A stretch of DNA of 45,064 bases from Verrucomicrobiota bacterium (lineage in GTDB: Bacteria > Verrucomicrobiota > Verrucomicrobiia > Limisphaerales > UBA9464), in the NCBI GenBank assembly GCA_947471985.1, contig CANIZL010000052.1, forward strand, positions 1 through 45,064, given 5' to 3'. Under the pieces are notes generated by a model. It did not search any database and was not told where the DNA came from. It was given only the letters and a program-made list of their open reading frames with translations. This document shows positions 15,602-24,815 of this stretch, piece after piece; the stretch's first letter is position 1, and each line of letters starts with the position of its first letter. The position numbers were made by a program, and so were the translations under genes.

Positions 15602-18600
15602 TCACGCGGCCGGCGCTGCGTCTTTCGCCGCCCCGCCCCCGCTCTCAGCCGCCCCGCGTTCGTGGGTCATGTAATACAACACCGGAACCGCCATACGGCT
15701 GATTAACAGGGACGCTATCTCCCCCGCCATTAGAGCAATTGCCAGGCCCTGAAAAATCGGGTCCGCCAGGATGATCGCCGCGCCCACCACCACCGCCAGC
15801 GCGGTCAACAGCATGGGCCGAAAGCGCACCGCGCCGGCATCCACCACCGCGTCCACCAAGGGCAATCCTTCCCGCAGCCGCAGTTCAATGAAATCCACCA
15901 GGATGATCGAATTGCGCACCACAATGCCCGCGCCCGCCATAAAGCCGATCATGGACGTGGCGGAAAAGAACGCGCCCATCAATCCGTGGGCCGGCAGGAT
16001 CCCCACCAGGGAAAACGGGATCGCCATCATCACCACCAAGGGTGTGAGAAACGAGCGAAACCAACCCACCATGAGCACATAAATGAGTATCATCACGGCA
16101 GCGAACGCCGTGCCCAGATCGCGAAACACCTCGATGGTGATATGCCATTCGCCATCCCATTTCATTGCCGGCTGATCATCGGCGAAGGGCTGCACCGCAT
16201 TGAGGATTGTGAGCCCCGTCCCGGTGCCACCGAACTCCTTCATCTCCAGTTTTCGCAGCGCCTCGTTCATCTGGAAAATCGCGTAGACCGGGCTCTCCAC
16301 GATCCCGGCCACATCCCCGAGGACGTAAGTGACGGGCAGGAGATTCTTGTGATACCGACTCTTCTCCGCCACGCCGTGCTCCACGCGCACCAGTTCCCGC
16401 AAGGGCACCAGCGACGTACCCGTCGCGGTAGCGGTCGCGCCCGGTTCCGGCAACGCATTGCCGTCGCCCGAACGCACCCGCAGCGCCAGCAGCTCCTCGG
16501 GGGTGGTCCGCGCCGAACGCGGCAATTGCAGGACGATGTTGACGTCCTCCTTCTCCCGCGGGACGTGCAGTAGATCCACCGATTCCCCGCCCACCGCAAT
16601 CCGGAGCGTCTGCGCGATCGTTTCCGCACTGATGCCGTGCAACGCGGCCTTCTCCTTGTCGATCAGAAAACGCGCCTGTGGTTGATCCGCCTCGACGTAC
16701 CAGTCGACATCGACCACCCCCGGGGTTTTCCGAAAAATCTCACGCACCCGGGCGGCCAGGGCCTGCCGGCTCGCTTCCGTGGGGCCGTAGATTTCCGCCA
16801 CCAAGGTCTGCAGGACCGGCGGTCCCGGCGGCACCTCGGCGAGCGCGACCCGGGCGTTGAATTTATCCGCCACCGCCGCAACGCGCGGACGCAACCGACG
16901 GGCGATATCGTGACTTTGGGCCCCGCGGTCATGCTTGCTCACCAGATTCACCTGAATGTCCGCCACGTTGGCGGATTGCCGCAGAAAGTAGTGACGAACC
17001 AGCCCATTGAAGTTGAACGGCGAGGCCGTCCCGACATAGATCTGGTAATCCGTGATCTCCGGCTCCGTCCGGATGGCCGCCGCAATCTCCCGCGCCGCCT
17101 GCGCCGTCCGCTCCAAGGCGCTGCCCTCGGGCAGATTCAGGATGATCTGGAATTCCGACTTGTTGTCGAACGGCAGCATTTTGACCTTCACCCAACCCAG
17201 GCCAACGGTGCCCATCGCCGCCAACAGTAGGAGCGTGATGCCCGCCAGAAAACCAAACCGCCACCCCCGGTGCGTCAGCAAGGGCTGCATGACCCGTCGG
17301 TATAAGCGGGTGAAAAAATCCTCGGGATGTTCGAAGGAATGCGGTGTTGGCACGACGCTCCCCGGCCCTTCAGCGACGTTGACGGAGGACGCGGGCGCCG
17401 CGGACTTACGTCCCCACCGCAGGACCCGGACCGCCGCCCACGGCGTCACGATGAACGCAATGAGCAGCGACCAGAACATGGCCGCGCCCGCCCCGATCGG
17501 TATCGGCCGCATGTACGGACCCATCAGCCCGCCCACGAACGCCATCGGCAACACCGCCGCGATCACGGCGAACGTGGCCAGGATGGTGGGATTGCCCACT
17601 TCACCCACCGCTTCCACCGCGATCGCCGAGGCCGGCCGACCCTGATTCTGCGGCAGATGGAAATGTCGGACGATATTTTCCACCACCACGATGGCGTCAT
17701 CGACCAGGATTCCGATGCTGAAGATCAGGGCAAACAACGTGATGCGATTCAGGGTGAATCCATACAGGTAGAAAACCAACAACGTGAGCGCGAGCGTGGC
17801 CGGGATCGCGACCGCCACGATGATCGATTCCCGCCAACCAAGCGTGAAGAGGATCAGCAGGGCCACGCTGACCACGGCGATGGCCATGTGGAAAAGCAGT
17901 TCGTTCGATTTCTCCGCTGCCGTTGCGCCGTAGTGGCGGGTGATGGAAACCGTCACATCCGCCGGAATCACCGTGCCCTTCAGCAACTCCACTTTGCGCA
18001 GCACCTCTTCGGCGACCGCAATGGCATTGGCCCCGGGGCGTTTGGCGACGCTGAGGGTTACCGCCGGTTCCTCGCCCGCGGCGACGGCGGGATGGGCCCC
18101 GCCCGGACCGAAGAAAACGTAGTTCGCCGGTTCTTCCGCGCCGTCGACGATCTCCGCCACTTCGCGGAGATATACCGGTCGGCCGCCGTAAACTCCGACC
18201 ACCACATTTCCCACGTCTTCGGCCGAATGCAGGAAGGCCCCGGTCTCCACGCGAATGGCCTGGTTTTCGGAAACGAGTTCGCCCGCGCGGAACTGGCGAT
18301 TGGCGGAGCGTAACAACGGCAACAATCCCGCCGGGCTGAGATTGCGCGCCGCCAGGCGGGTGGGATCGAGCAGCACGCGCAATTCGCGGCGGGCCCCGCC
18401 GATGAGTGCCGTCTCCGCGACCAACGGCACCTGCTTCACCGACTCCTCCACCTGGGCCACCAACCGCCGCAAAGTGAGATGATCGTAGCGCGCCGAATGA
18501 AACGTGAGCGCCAGGATCGGGACATCGTCAATCGACTTGGCTTTGATCAAGGGAAACGCCACGCCGTGGGGAATGCGATCAAAATTCCCGCGCAGCTTCT

Positions 18601-18970
18601 CGCTCACTTGCACCAGGCTGGCCTCGGGATCCTGCCCCACGCGAAAACGGATGATGACGAGGGACTCGCCGGCACGGGACGTGGAGTAGACATATTCCAC
18701 GCCGGCAATTTCCCACAGGAGCTTCTCCATCGGACGCGAGGCCCGTTCCTCCACTTCCTGGGCGGACGACCCCGGCATGGCCACCAGGACATCGATCATC
18801 GGCACCCGGATCTGCGGTTCCTCTTCACGGGGCAGGAGCACAATTGCCGCGAGGCCAAGCAACACCGAGGCCACGATGATCAGCGGCGTCAGCTTGGAAT
18901 CAATGAAGGCGCGGGCCACGCGGCCCGCCAACCCCAGCGCCGCGGCGGGCGGCGATACGTCGGTATTCAT
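15602..18970 (-). CDS. RND efflux permease (AcrB/HAE-HME type)
   Basis: The 1122-residue protein shows the duplicated RND layout. TM1 is followed by a first periplasmic porter loop starting [15 protein letters not shown], then TM2-6. The proton-relay pair lies in [14 protein letters not shown] (TM4). A second periplasmic loop follows and then TM7-12, with [14 protein letters not shown] near TM10. It pumps substrates from the inner membrane or periplasm outward using the proton gradient, docking with an adaptor and an outer membrane channel. The substrate class cannot be told. The start overlaps the adaptor stop by four bases (ATGA), showing translational coupling. An Ala/Gly-rich tail ends the protein. 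No outer membrane factor is encoded next to it. Confidence 0.95.
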   Translation of the reverse strand: MNTDVSPPAAALGLAGRVARAFIDSKLTPLIIVASVLLGLAAIVLLPREEEPQIRVPMIDVLVAMPGSSAQEVEERASRPMEKLLWEIAGVEYVYSTSRAGESLVIIRFRVGQDPEASLVQVSEKLRGNFDRIPHGVAFPLIKAKSIDDVPILALTFHSARYDHLTLRRLVAQVEESVKQVPLVAETALIGGARRELRVLLDPTRLAARNLSPAGLLPLLRSANRQFRAGELVSENQAIRVETGAFLHSAEDVGNVVVGVYGGRPVYLREVAEIVDGAEEPANYVFFGPGGAHPAVAAGEEPAVTLSVAKRPGANAIAVAEEVLRKVELLKGTVIPADVTVSITRHYGATAAEKSNELLFHMAIAVVSVALLILFTLGWRESIIVAVAIPATLALTLLVFYLYGFTLNRITLFALIFSIGILVDDAIVVVENIVRHFHLPQNQGRPASAIAVEAVGEVGNPTILATFAVIAAVLPMAFVGGLMGPYMRPIPIGAGAAMFWSLLIAFIVTPWAAVRVLRWGRKSAAPASSVNVAEGPGSVVPTPHSFEHPEDFFTRLYRRVMQPLLTHRGWRFGFLAGITLLLLAAMGTVGLGWVKVKMLPFDNKSEFQIILNLPEGSALERTAQAAREIAAAIRTEPEITDYQIYVGTASPFNFNGLVRHYFLRQSANVADIQVNLVSKHDRGAQSHDIARRLRPRVAAVADKFNARVALAEVPPGPPVLQTLVAEIYGPTEASRQALAARVREIFRKTPGVVDVDWYVEADQPQARFLIDKEKAALHGISAETIAQTLRIAVGGESVDLLHVPREKEDVNIVLQLPRSARTTPEELLALRVRSGDGNALPEPGATATATGTSLVPLRELVRVEHGVAEKSRYHKNLLPVTYVLGDVAGIVESPVYAIFQMNEALRKLEMKEFGGTGTGLTILNAVQPFADDQPAMKWDGEWHITIEVFRDLGTAFAAVMILIYVLMVGWFRSFLTPLVVMMAIPFSLVGILPAHGLMGAFFSATSMIGFMAGAGIVVRNSIILVDFIELRLREGLPLVDAVVDAGAVRFRPMLLTALAVVVGAAIILADPIFQGLAIALMAGEIASLLISRMAVPVLYYMTHERGAAESGGGAAKDAAPAA

Positions 18971-19998
18971 GGCGCGACTTGAACCGGTTGACCGTCGCGC
19001 AGCGGTGTTGCGGCCGAAACCACGACGGATTCACCCGCCGTCACGCCCGCCAGCAACTCCGTCTCATCCCCCTGGGATTTCCCGGTCCGCACCAGGCGCA
19101 ACTGCGCGCGGCCATCGACCACCAGGAACACCGATTCCAGCTGTCCCCGCAAAGTCACCGCCGTGCTGGGAACGCGCAGGATGGGACTTTCGCCCACGGG
19201 AATGGCCACCCGCCCGAACGCCCCAGCCCGCAGGCCAGGTGTCGCGGGCAGGTCGAGTTTCACCACGAAAGTGCGGGTCGTCGGATCGACGGTCGGGGCG
19301 ATTTCCGATACGGTTCCGGTGAGGGATTTCGCCAGTGTGGGCAGATGCAGGGCGAGCGACTGCCCCAGTTGAAGGTGCGCCGCCAATGCCTCCCCCACGT
19401 CGGTTTCAAAACGCAACGAAGTCGCATCCTCCAATTCCAACAGGGCTTTGCCCGGTCCGGCCAAGTCACCCACGTCCGCGAGTTTCCGCGTGACGACGCC
19501 GGCAAATGGGGCCGCGATCTGCCCTTGAGCCAGCAGCGATTGGGCTTCGGTGACGGCCGCCCCGGCCACCCGGGCCCGCGAACGAACGGCTTCGAATTCC
19601 GCGGGTGTGGCGGTGGCGCTCTCCTTCAGCAGGGTGAAGCGCTTCAGATCACGATCGGCCTGCTGCTGAACTTCCTGAGCTTGCGCCCAGCGGGCCTGAA
19701 TTTCCTCCACGTCCAGGCGCACCAGCAACTCCCCCGCTTTGACGACCTGCCCCGGGGTCGCCCGCAACTCCAGGATTCGTCCGGACACCTTGGCCTCAAT
19801 CCGCGCCTGCAAGCGGGCCCGCACGGTGCCGACTGTCTCTTCGACCGCCTGATGTTTCCCCGCCGACACGGAGTGCACGCGCACGGACACCGCGGGCAAG
19901 GCGGGAGCGGCGGTGACGGCTTCCGGTGGCCGGTGGCATCCCACCGTGGAAACCAGCAGACCGCCCAGCAGGGCCACAAAACGAACCTGAATTTTCAT
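18967..19998 (-). CDS. RND efflux periplasmic adaptor (membrane fusion protein), lipoprotein
   Basis: The 343-residue adaptor begins [21 protein letters not shown], a signal peptide ending in a lipobox-like VGC, so the mature protein is probably lipid-anchored at the Cys near residue 21. It has the usual order of two half-lipoyl motifs ([15 protein letters not shown] and [16 protein letters not shown]) around an alpha-hairpin with heptad character, then a beta-barrel and a membrane-proximal domain. It connects the permease to an outer membrane channel. The ATG at 19998 gives the signal peptide directly; an upstream in-frame start at 20025 is disfavoured. It is the first gene of the coupled adaptor-permease pair. 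Confidence 0.94.
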   Translation of the reverse strand: MKIQVRFVALLGGLLVSTVGCHRPPEAVTAAPALPAVSVRVHSVSAGKHQAVEETVGTVRARLQARIEAKVSGRILELRATPGQVVKAGELLVRLDVEEIQARWAQAQEVQQQADRDLKRFTLLKESATATPAEFEAVRSRARVAGAAVTEAQSLLAQGQIAAPFAGVVTRKLADVGDLAGPGKALLELEDATSLRFETDVGEALAAHLQLGQSLALHLPTLAKSLTGTVSEIAPTVDPTTRTFVVKLDLPATPGLRAGAFGRVAIPVGESPILRVPSTAVTLRGQLESVFLVVDGRAQLRLVRTGKSQGDETELLAGVTAGESVVVSAATPLRDGQPVQVAP

Positions 19999-20108
19999 GA
20001 TCAAAACCAAAACCACAGCCCCCACCGATCACGCCCGCAAGGGACGCCGGTTGATCGCTGGCGAAAGTTTACCTTTAGCCCACCGGGCAACGCTGTAAAA
20101 CTCGCGAA

Positions 20109-20417
20109 CTAGGTGACCGGTCCCACGTGCAGGACGGTGTTCCGACTACCGAAGGGATTCGGGACCATTTCCCGGCCACACTCGTCGGTCACCCATTCCC
20201 CATCCACAATGAAGCGGTACTGGTACGTACCGGGCGGCAGCACCAATTCCTTGGCCCAGCGGCCGTCGCCCATCTCCACCATGGGGGTGGCGGAACTATG
20301 CCAGTCATTGAACGAGCCCGCGATGCAAACGCTGGCGGCCGTCGGATGCAGGAATTCGAAGTGAACGAGCGCGGAGGCGGGGGCGGGGGCCCCTTTGGTT
20401 TTGGTTTTCTTGCTCAT
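20109..20417 (-). CDS. Stand-alone CBM48/AMPK-type glycogen-binding domain protein
   Basis: The 102-residue protein is almost entirely a CBM48/isoamylase-N-like beta-sandwich. After a short Lys/Ala/Pro leader come HFEFLHPTAASVCIAGSFNDW, a Trp-bearing loop typical of starch or glycogen contact, then GRWAKELVLPPGTYQYRFIV and DGEWVTDE with the usual aromatic residues. Such single domains bind alpha-glucans or act as protein-protein adaptors. There is no catalytic domain and no signal peptide. The gene lies 110 bases upstream of the efflux adaptor on the same strand and is divergent from the nitrilase-family gene at 20649. A promoter for the leftward run may lie in 20418-20648, but no clear boxes are visible. 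Confidence 0.9.
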   Translation of the reverse strand: MSKKTKTKGAPAPASALVHFEFLHPTAASVCIAGSFNDWHSSATPMVEMGDGRWAKELVLPPGTYQYRFIVDGEWVTDECGREMVPNPFGSRNTVLHVGPVT

Positions 20418-20648
20418 AACCCAAGGAGTTGAGGTTCTACGTTGCCGTGCAGTGGGTCACCGCCGGTCCACCTTGAACTTTCTAGGTTCCCGAGCGCGCG
20501 ACCCGATCGACACGCTACTGATTCGAAGGATTTTTACGACAGAAATCCGCCCCCGACCTGACCATTTGCCGCCGAATGGTGGACAAATTTTGCAGCATGC
20601 CGGCAGCTTTCCATCGTCTCCCCCGGTTCGGCATGATAAACCTCCCCC

Positions 20649-21437
20649 ATGAAGGTTTTCTGCTGTCAGCATGACATCGCCTGGGAGAACCCCACGCCCA
20701 ATCATGCGCGGGTGCGGTCGTTGCTCCAGGCCGCCGCCATCCCGCCCGGCTCCCTGGTGCTACTGCCGGAAATGTTCGCCTGTGGGTTCAGCCTCAACGT
20801 CCCGGCGATCGCTGAGGGACCCGAGCGCACCACGGAATCGTTCGTCGCCTCCCTCGCTCGCGAGTTGGGCATCTATCTGCTCGCCGGAGTGGTCCACCAC
20901 GGCGCCCAGGATCGCGGTCGCAACGTGGCCGTTGTCTATTCCCCCACCGGCGTCGAAGTGGCCCGCTACATCAAGACCCAACCCTTCGCCCCCGGCGGCG
21001 AGGCCACGGCTTACGAGGCCGGTACGGGGCCCATCCTGTTTTCCTGGGGCGATTGCCGCGTGGCACCCTTCATCTGCTACGACCTGCGGTTCCCCGAAAT
21101 CCAACGCCCCGCCGCCCGCGCCGGAGCGCGGTTGATGACCTTCATCGCGAGTTGGCCCACCGCCCGCACCGCTCATTGGGTCAAACTGCTCCAGGCCCGC
21201 GCCATCGAAAATCAATGCTGGGTCGCCGGCGTGAACCGGGTCGGCACCGATCCACAGTTCCATTACTCCGGCCGCAGCCTCATCGTCAATCACCAGGGGG
21301 AGATCGTCGCCGATGCGGGCGAAACCGAAGGCGTGATCGGCGCGGAAATCGATCTCGCCGCGATGGACGCCTACCGGAGCGACAAACCCTTTCTGGCGGA
21401 CATGCGGGCGGATTTCGTCCCGGCGCGAACGCTCTAA
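20649..21437 (+). CDS. Carbon-nitrogen hydrolase (nitrilase superfamily, omega-amidase-like)
   Basis: The 262-residue enzyme has the Glu-Lys-Cys triad: Glu41 in LLPEMFACGF, Lys109 in YIKTQPFAPG and Cys143 in FICYDLRFPE. The CYDLRFPE nucleophile segment and the compact length fit the YafV/Nit2-like omega-amidase branch that hydrolyses the amide of 2-oxoglutaramate or related acids. The lysine motif is YIKTQPF instead of the commoner K-x-HLF, so the substrate is open. It is cytoplasmic with no signal peptide. It is transcribed rightward, alone, and converges on the PfpI gene. Confidence 0.9.
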   Translation: MKVFCCQHDIAWENPTPNHARVRSLLQAAAIPPGSLVLLPEMFACGFSLNVPAIAEGPERTTESFVASLARELGIYLLAGVVHHGAQDRGRNVAVVYSPTGVEVARYIKTQPFAPGGEATAYEAGTGPILFSWGDCRVAPFICYDLRFPEIQRPAARAGARLMTFIASWPTARTAHWVKLLQARAIENQCWVAGVNRVGTDPQFHYSGRSLIVNHQGEIVADAGETEGVIGAEIDLAAMDAYRSDKPFLADMRADFVPARTL

Positions 21438-21473
21438 TCGCGGTCCGGCGACCCGCCCCCGCGGGCCGAGCCA

Positions 21474-22004
21474 TCAACCCGGGTAAAGCACTGACAACAT
21501 GCCGCGGGCGAATTCCGGCAGATCATCCGGGCGTCGACTGGAGACAAAGTGCCGATCCACCACGACCGCCTCATCGCTCCAGAGCGCCCCGGCGTTGATC
21601 AGATCGTCCTTGATCCCCGGTGACCCGGTAACCTTCACGCCGCGGTAAATGCCGGCCGAAATCGGCATCCATCCGCCGTGGCAGATCGCCGCCACGAGCT
21701 TCCCAGCCGCGGCAAATTCGCGCAGCAATTCCAGCACCCGGGGATCGCGTCGCAACTTGTCCGGCATCCACCCGCCCGCACAGACCACACCGGTAAACGC
21801 GGAGGAATCCAGGCTCGCAATGGTAACGTCCGAAACGCAGGGATAGCCGTTCTTGCCGACATAGCGATGTCCGGCCTTGGGACCCGCGATGGTCACCCGG
21901 ACGCCAGCCTCCAGCAGGCGCAGCTTGGGATACCACAGCTCGAGATCTTCGTAGTCGTCCTCCACAAAAATGAGGATGTGGGGCACCGCGGAAATTGAGT
22001 TCAT
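21474..22004 (-). CDS. DJ-1/PfpI-family protein
   Basis: The 176-residue protein has the PfpI fold: ILIFVEDDYEDLELWYP with the conserved acidic residue, GVVCAGGWMPDKLR, and the nucleophile elbow AAICHGGWM with Cys108-His109. It ends with the DRHFVSSRRPDDLPEF segment that is characteristic of the family. Members include intracellular protease-like proteins and deglycases or glyoxalase-like stress proteins. Activity here is not established. The ATG at 22004 is preferred, although a TTG at 22034 would overlap the stop of the upstream GrpE-like gene. The two genes are probably co-transcribed. Confidence 0.92.
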   Translation of the reverse strand: MNSISAVPHILIFVEDDYEDLELWYPKLRLLEAGVRVTIAGPKAGHRYVGKNGYPCVSDVTIASLDSSAFTGVVCAGGWMPDKLRRDPRVLELLREFAAAGKLVAAICHGGWMPISAGIYRGVKVTGSPGIKDDLINAGALWSDEAVVVDRHFVSSRRPDDLPEFARGMLSVLYPG

Positions 22005-22030
22005 GAGGATCGATGTCCGTTCGCTTCCGC

Positions 22031-22936
22031 TCAACCTTCCAGCGGCACGGACGGTTCCGCGTCCGAACCACCAACACCGGCGACGGGCGCCGCACCCCCG
22101 GCGAGCAAGGCGGCCTCCTGCGTCACCACGACAATGCGCCGCAGGGGCGCTCCCCGGAACGTGTAGCCGCAGGCGAAGGTCCCTGCGATCGGCGTGCCGG
22201 CGGACGCTTCCTGACCATCGTGGGTTTCGTGGGCGTCCGGATTGAAACCACTGCCGGGCTCGGCCTCATGCGAAACCAGGCCGAGACGTCGCACAGAGTC
22301 CAGACAGGCCGCGCGGAAATTGCCCAATTGCTGCACCAACCCCGGCTGACCACTGCGGGCACCCGCCTGAAAAAGGGCGTACGTATGATCGAGCAGATGC
22401 ACGATGACCTGAAGCCCCTCCTGTTCCCCGCGCCGCAGCTTTTCCAATTCAAGGCGGGTGTTCTGCTTCTCCTGATCGTTCACGTTCTGAAGGAACTGCG
22501 CGAACTGGTGGCGCTCCTGGGAAATCTTCGCCGTCAATTCCCGCGCTGCCTCTTCCACGCCGCTTAGGGACTGCCCCGCCGCCGTCAACTGCGCCGCCGC
22601 CCCCGCGACCTGTTGTCCCACCCCTTCCAGATGGCGGATCTGTGTCAGGGTCCCCGCGAGGTTGGTCTGTTCCGAAGCCCGGATGGCCGCTTCATGTTCC
22701 CGCAGGAACGGCCGGCACAACATCCACGCGCCCAGTGCCACCGCCGCCACGATCAAACCCACGTACGCCGGCGAATACGGCATCGCCCCGATGCGGCATT
22801 GCCAGGCAATCCCCGCCGCGACCCCCAAAAGCAGGATATCGCCCAACAAAAACGGCCATTTCGAAACAGTCGGACCCATGGTTTCAGACATGGCCGCCAC
22901 GCTAGAAGGAGTTGGGGGAACGATCCAGCGCTTCAT
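22031..22936 (-). CDS. Membrane-anchored coiled-coil protein with a GrpE-like C-terminal domain
   Basis: The 301-residue protein has two transmembrane helices near the N-terminus (about 28-46 and 56-75), a long Gln/Glu/Ala-rich coiled-coil region (about 80-175) and a C-terminal region that matches the GrpE pattern. That region contains LLDHTYALFQ in place of the GrpE helix, GFNPDAHETHDG like FDPxxHEA, and ACGYTFRGAPLRRIVVVT like the GrpE beta-domain GY-x(3)-R-x-LR-x-A-x-V-x-V. GrpE is normally a soluble nucleotide exchange factor of DnaK; this one would sit at the inner membrane. A start at Met16 (22891) is also possible. It lies directly upstream of the PfpI gene, 26 bases from that gene's ATG. 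Its role as a true exchange factor is inference. Confidence 0.8.
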   Translation of the reverse strand: MKRWIVPPTPSSVAAMSETMGPTVSKWPFLLGDILLLGVAAGIAWQCRIGAMPYSPAYVGLIVAAVALGAWMLCRPFLREHEAAIRASEQTNLAGTLTQIRHLEGVGQQVAGAAAQLTAAGQSLSGVEEAARELTAKISQERHQFAQFLQNVNDQEKQNTRLELEKLRRGEQEGLQVIVHLLDHTYALFQAGARSGQPGLVQQLGNFRAACLDSVRRLGLVSHEAEPGSGFNPDAHETHDGQEASAGTPIAGTFACGYTFRGAPLRRIVVVTQEAALLAGGAAPVAGVGGSDAEPSVPLEG

Positions 22937-23005
22937 CCCGGTTCAGGGGAAACACCGGAATCGACTTTCAACCGTGCGGCCGGTACCGCCCCGGCGCCGC
23001 TGCGG

Positions 23006-23287
23006 CTACTTTTTCTCCGTCTTCGGCTTGTCGCCCTTGGTCTCCACTTCCTCCGCGACCATGCGGTAGTACACAGTAACCTTGTCGCCCACCTTCACCT
23101 TCGCCGCACCCTTGGTCTTCTTATCCCGCGCCAGCTCCCATTTCTGGTCGTCTTTTTGCACCGTGATCGTGGTCTCCGTGACTTCCAGAACCGGTCCGGT
23201 GACCTGATAGGTTTTGACGTCGGCCGCCGACACGGTCAGCGAGGGGGCCGCGAGGAGGGACAACAGCAGGAGCGACAAGGCTTTCAT
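23006..23287 (-). CDS. Small exported protein of unknown function
   Basis: The 93-residue product starts MKALSLLLLSLLAAPSLTVSAA, a typical signal peptide. The mature part is a compact beta-rich domain containing YQVTGPVLEVTETTITVQKD and a KVKVGDKVTVYYRM strand pattern, ending in a Lys/Glu tail. This looks like a small OB-fold or DUF5666-type domain, in which a VTG-x(3)-E-x(3)-TIT-V strand is followed by a VGDKVTV strand. No function can be given. Using the ATG at 23287 removes a 30-residue non-conserved leader. Confidence 0.8.
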   Translation of the reverse strand: MKALSLLLLSLLAAPSLTVSAADVKTYQVTGPVLEVTETTITVQKDDQKWELARDKKTKGAAKVKVGDKVTVYYRMVAEEVETKGDKPKTEKK

Positions 23288-23398
23288 AAGGGGCAGCAAT
23301 GCGGAATCAGATTTCCAATACGGGTGAGTGGTAACCGTATGATCAATCGCCGCCGGACGCGGGAGTAAGGCCAGCATCCGGCAGCGGTGTCAAATGGT

Positions 23399-23426
23399 GC
23401 CGCGACGGTATTGTGCCCGTCGCGGC
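23399..23426 (-). terminator. Hairpin after the class V aminotransferase
   Basis: A perfect 10-bp stem (23399-23408 with 23417-23426) with an 8-base loop lies 19 bases beyond the aminotransferase stop on the minus strand. Only a weak T-run (ATTTG) follows, so it may act as a Rho-independent terminator of modest strength or as a 3' stabiliser. Confidence 0.5.
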
Positions 23427-23445
23427 GGTCAAGCAGTGGGCCGCC

Positions 23446-24561
23446 TTACAGAACGGCACGCAGGGCCGCGAGCACCAAGTCCACGTTGCGGATGGAGGCC
23501 CCATACCCCATCAGACCAATTCGCCAGGCCTTCCCGGCCATCGGTCCTAGACCCGAGCCGATCTCGATGCCGTACTCCTCTAACAAACGGCGCCGCACCA
23601 CGGCATCCTCCGCCCCCGCAGGAATCTGAAGACAGTTCAAGCTGTACAGGGAACGCTTGGGAATGTAGCTGATCCCCAGTTTTTCCAACCCCGTCCGCAG
23701 CCGTTGATGCATCTGCGCGTGCCGGGCGATGCGCGCTTCCAGACCTTCCTCCAAAACCATCGTCAGCGCCTCGTGCAAGGCGTAGGTCATATTGATGGGT
23801 GCCGTGTGGTGATACACCCGACCGCCACCACCGCCGCCGCCCGTGTAGTATTTACGCAGCATGCTGACGTCGAGATACCACGATTGCGGCTTCGTCTTCC
23901 GCGCATCCATGCGCGCCAGGGCCCGCTCCCCAAAACTCACCGGCGACAATCCCGGCGGACAGCTCAGACACTTCTGGGTGCCGCTGTAAATGGCATCGAT
24001 GCCCCAGGCATCCACTTGCAATTCATGGCCGCCGAGGCTGGTCACAGCATCGACGACAAACAGCGCTCCGTGGGCGTGAATCACTTCGGCGAAGCCCTCC
24101 AGCGGTTGATGCGCCCCGGTGCTGGTCTCCGCGTGCACGATGCCGACCAGCTTGGTCTTCGGATGCTTCGCGAGCGCCTCGATGATCTGCTCAAGCGCGA
24201 TCACATCGCCCCACGTCGCCTCCACCGCGTGCACGGTGGCGCCGCAACGTTCCATGACGTCCTTCATCCGGGTGCCGAACACGCCGTTCACGCAAACGAT
24301 CACCTCGTCACCGGGTTCGATCAGATTGGTGGCGAGACATTCCATGCCCGCCATACCCGTGCCGCTGACGGGGAACGTCAGGGGATTCTTGGTTTGGAAC
24401 ACCTGCCGCAATTGCTCGCAGGTGTGATCCATGATCGCGAGATATTGGGGATCCAGGTGCCCGAGGGTCGGCGCCCCGAGGGCACGGAGGACGCGTTGGG
24501 GCACCGGGCTCGGGCCGGGTCCGAGAAGGATCCGTTCCACGGGAATCAAAGAAGGACTCAT
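23446..24561 (-). CDS. Alanine-glyoxylate/serine-pyruvate aminotransferase (class V)
   Basis: The 371-residue enzyme starts with [17 protein letters not shown], the AGXT signature, followed by [10 protein letters not shown] for phosphate binding, [10 protein letters not shown] with Asp171, and [18 protein letters not shown] with the PLP Lys197. It interconverts alanine or serine with glyoxylate or pyruvate. [17 protein letters not shown] marks the substrate region. An uninterrupted Gly7 tract (residues 241-247, bases about 23821-23841) precedes it, at a site where homologues have a short variable loop. It is a single leftward gene bounded downstream by a hairpin at 23399-23426. Confidence 0.92.
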   Translation of the reverse strand: MSPSLIPVERILLGPGPSPVPQRVLRALGAPTLGHLDPQYLAIMDHTCEQLRQVFQTKNPLTFPVSGTGMAGMECLATNLIEPGDEVIVCVNGVFGTRMKDVMERCGATVHAVEATWGDVIALEQIIEALAKHPKTKLVGIVHAETSTGAHQPLEGFAEVIHAHGALFVVDAVTSLGGHELQVDAWGIDAIYSGTQKCLSCPPGLSPVSFGERALARMDARKTKPQSWYLDVSMLRKYYTGGGGGGGRVYHHTAPINMTYALHEALTMVLEEGLEARIARHAQMHQRLRTGLEKLGISYIPKRSLYSLNCLQIPAGAEDAVVRRRLLEEYGIEIGSGLGPMAGKAWRIGLMGYGASIRNVDLVLAALRAVL

Positions 24562-24658
24562 GGGTACGCTGATTTGAAAAGATGAACCCGCGCACTCTGC
24601 GGGCTGCCGGCGAGTCTGACAATGCCGGTTTCAAACCAGCGCACGGACGCCGATGCCC

Positions 24659-24704
24659 AAAATAAAAGGCGGGGATCCCGCTCAATTGCACGGAAATCCC
24701 CGCC
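24659..24704 (-). terminator. Intrinsic terminator after the giant exported protein
   Basis: On the minus strand a 9-bp stem GGCGGGGAT/ATCCCCGCC (24696-24704 and 24668-24676, loop of 19) is followed immediately by TTTTATTTTGG (24657-24667). It lies 112 bases beyond the stop of the 2044-residue gene and upstream of the aminotransferase start. Confidence 0.75.
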
Positions 24705-24773
24705 ATGACCGCAGCGGCGTTTTATCCAAACTCCGCAATTCCCCACCTGATACTGCGCCGCCCACCCGGGAGG

Positions 24774-24801
24774 CCGGGGCGGGATCTCCACCCCGCCCCG
24801 G
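24774..24801. other. GC-rich hairpin next to the giant gene stop
   Basis: A perfect 10-bp stem CCGGGGCGGG/CCCGCCCCGG with an 8-base loop lies 14 bases beyond the stop codon of the 2044-residue gene. It has no T-run, so it may protect the 3' end or pause polymerase ahead of the terminator at 24659-24704. Confidence 0.55.
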
Positions 24802-24815
24802 TCACCTCACCTTCC

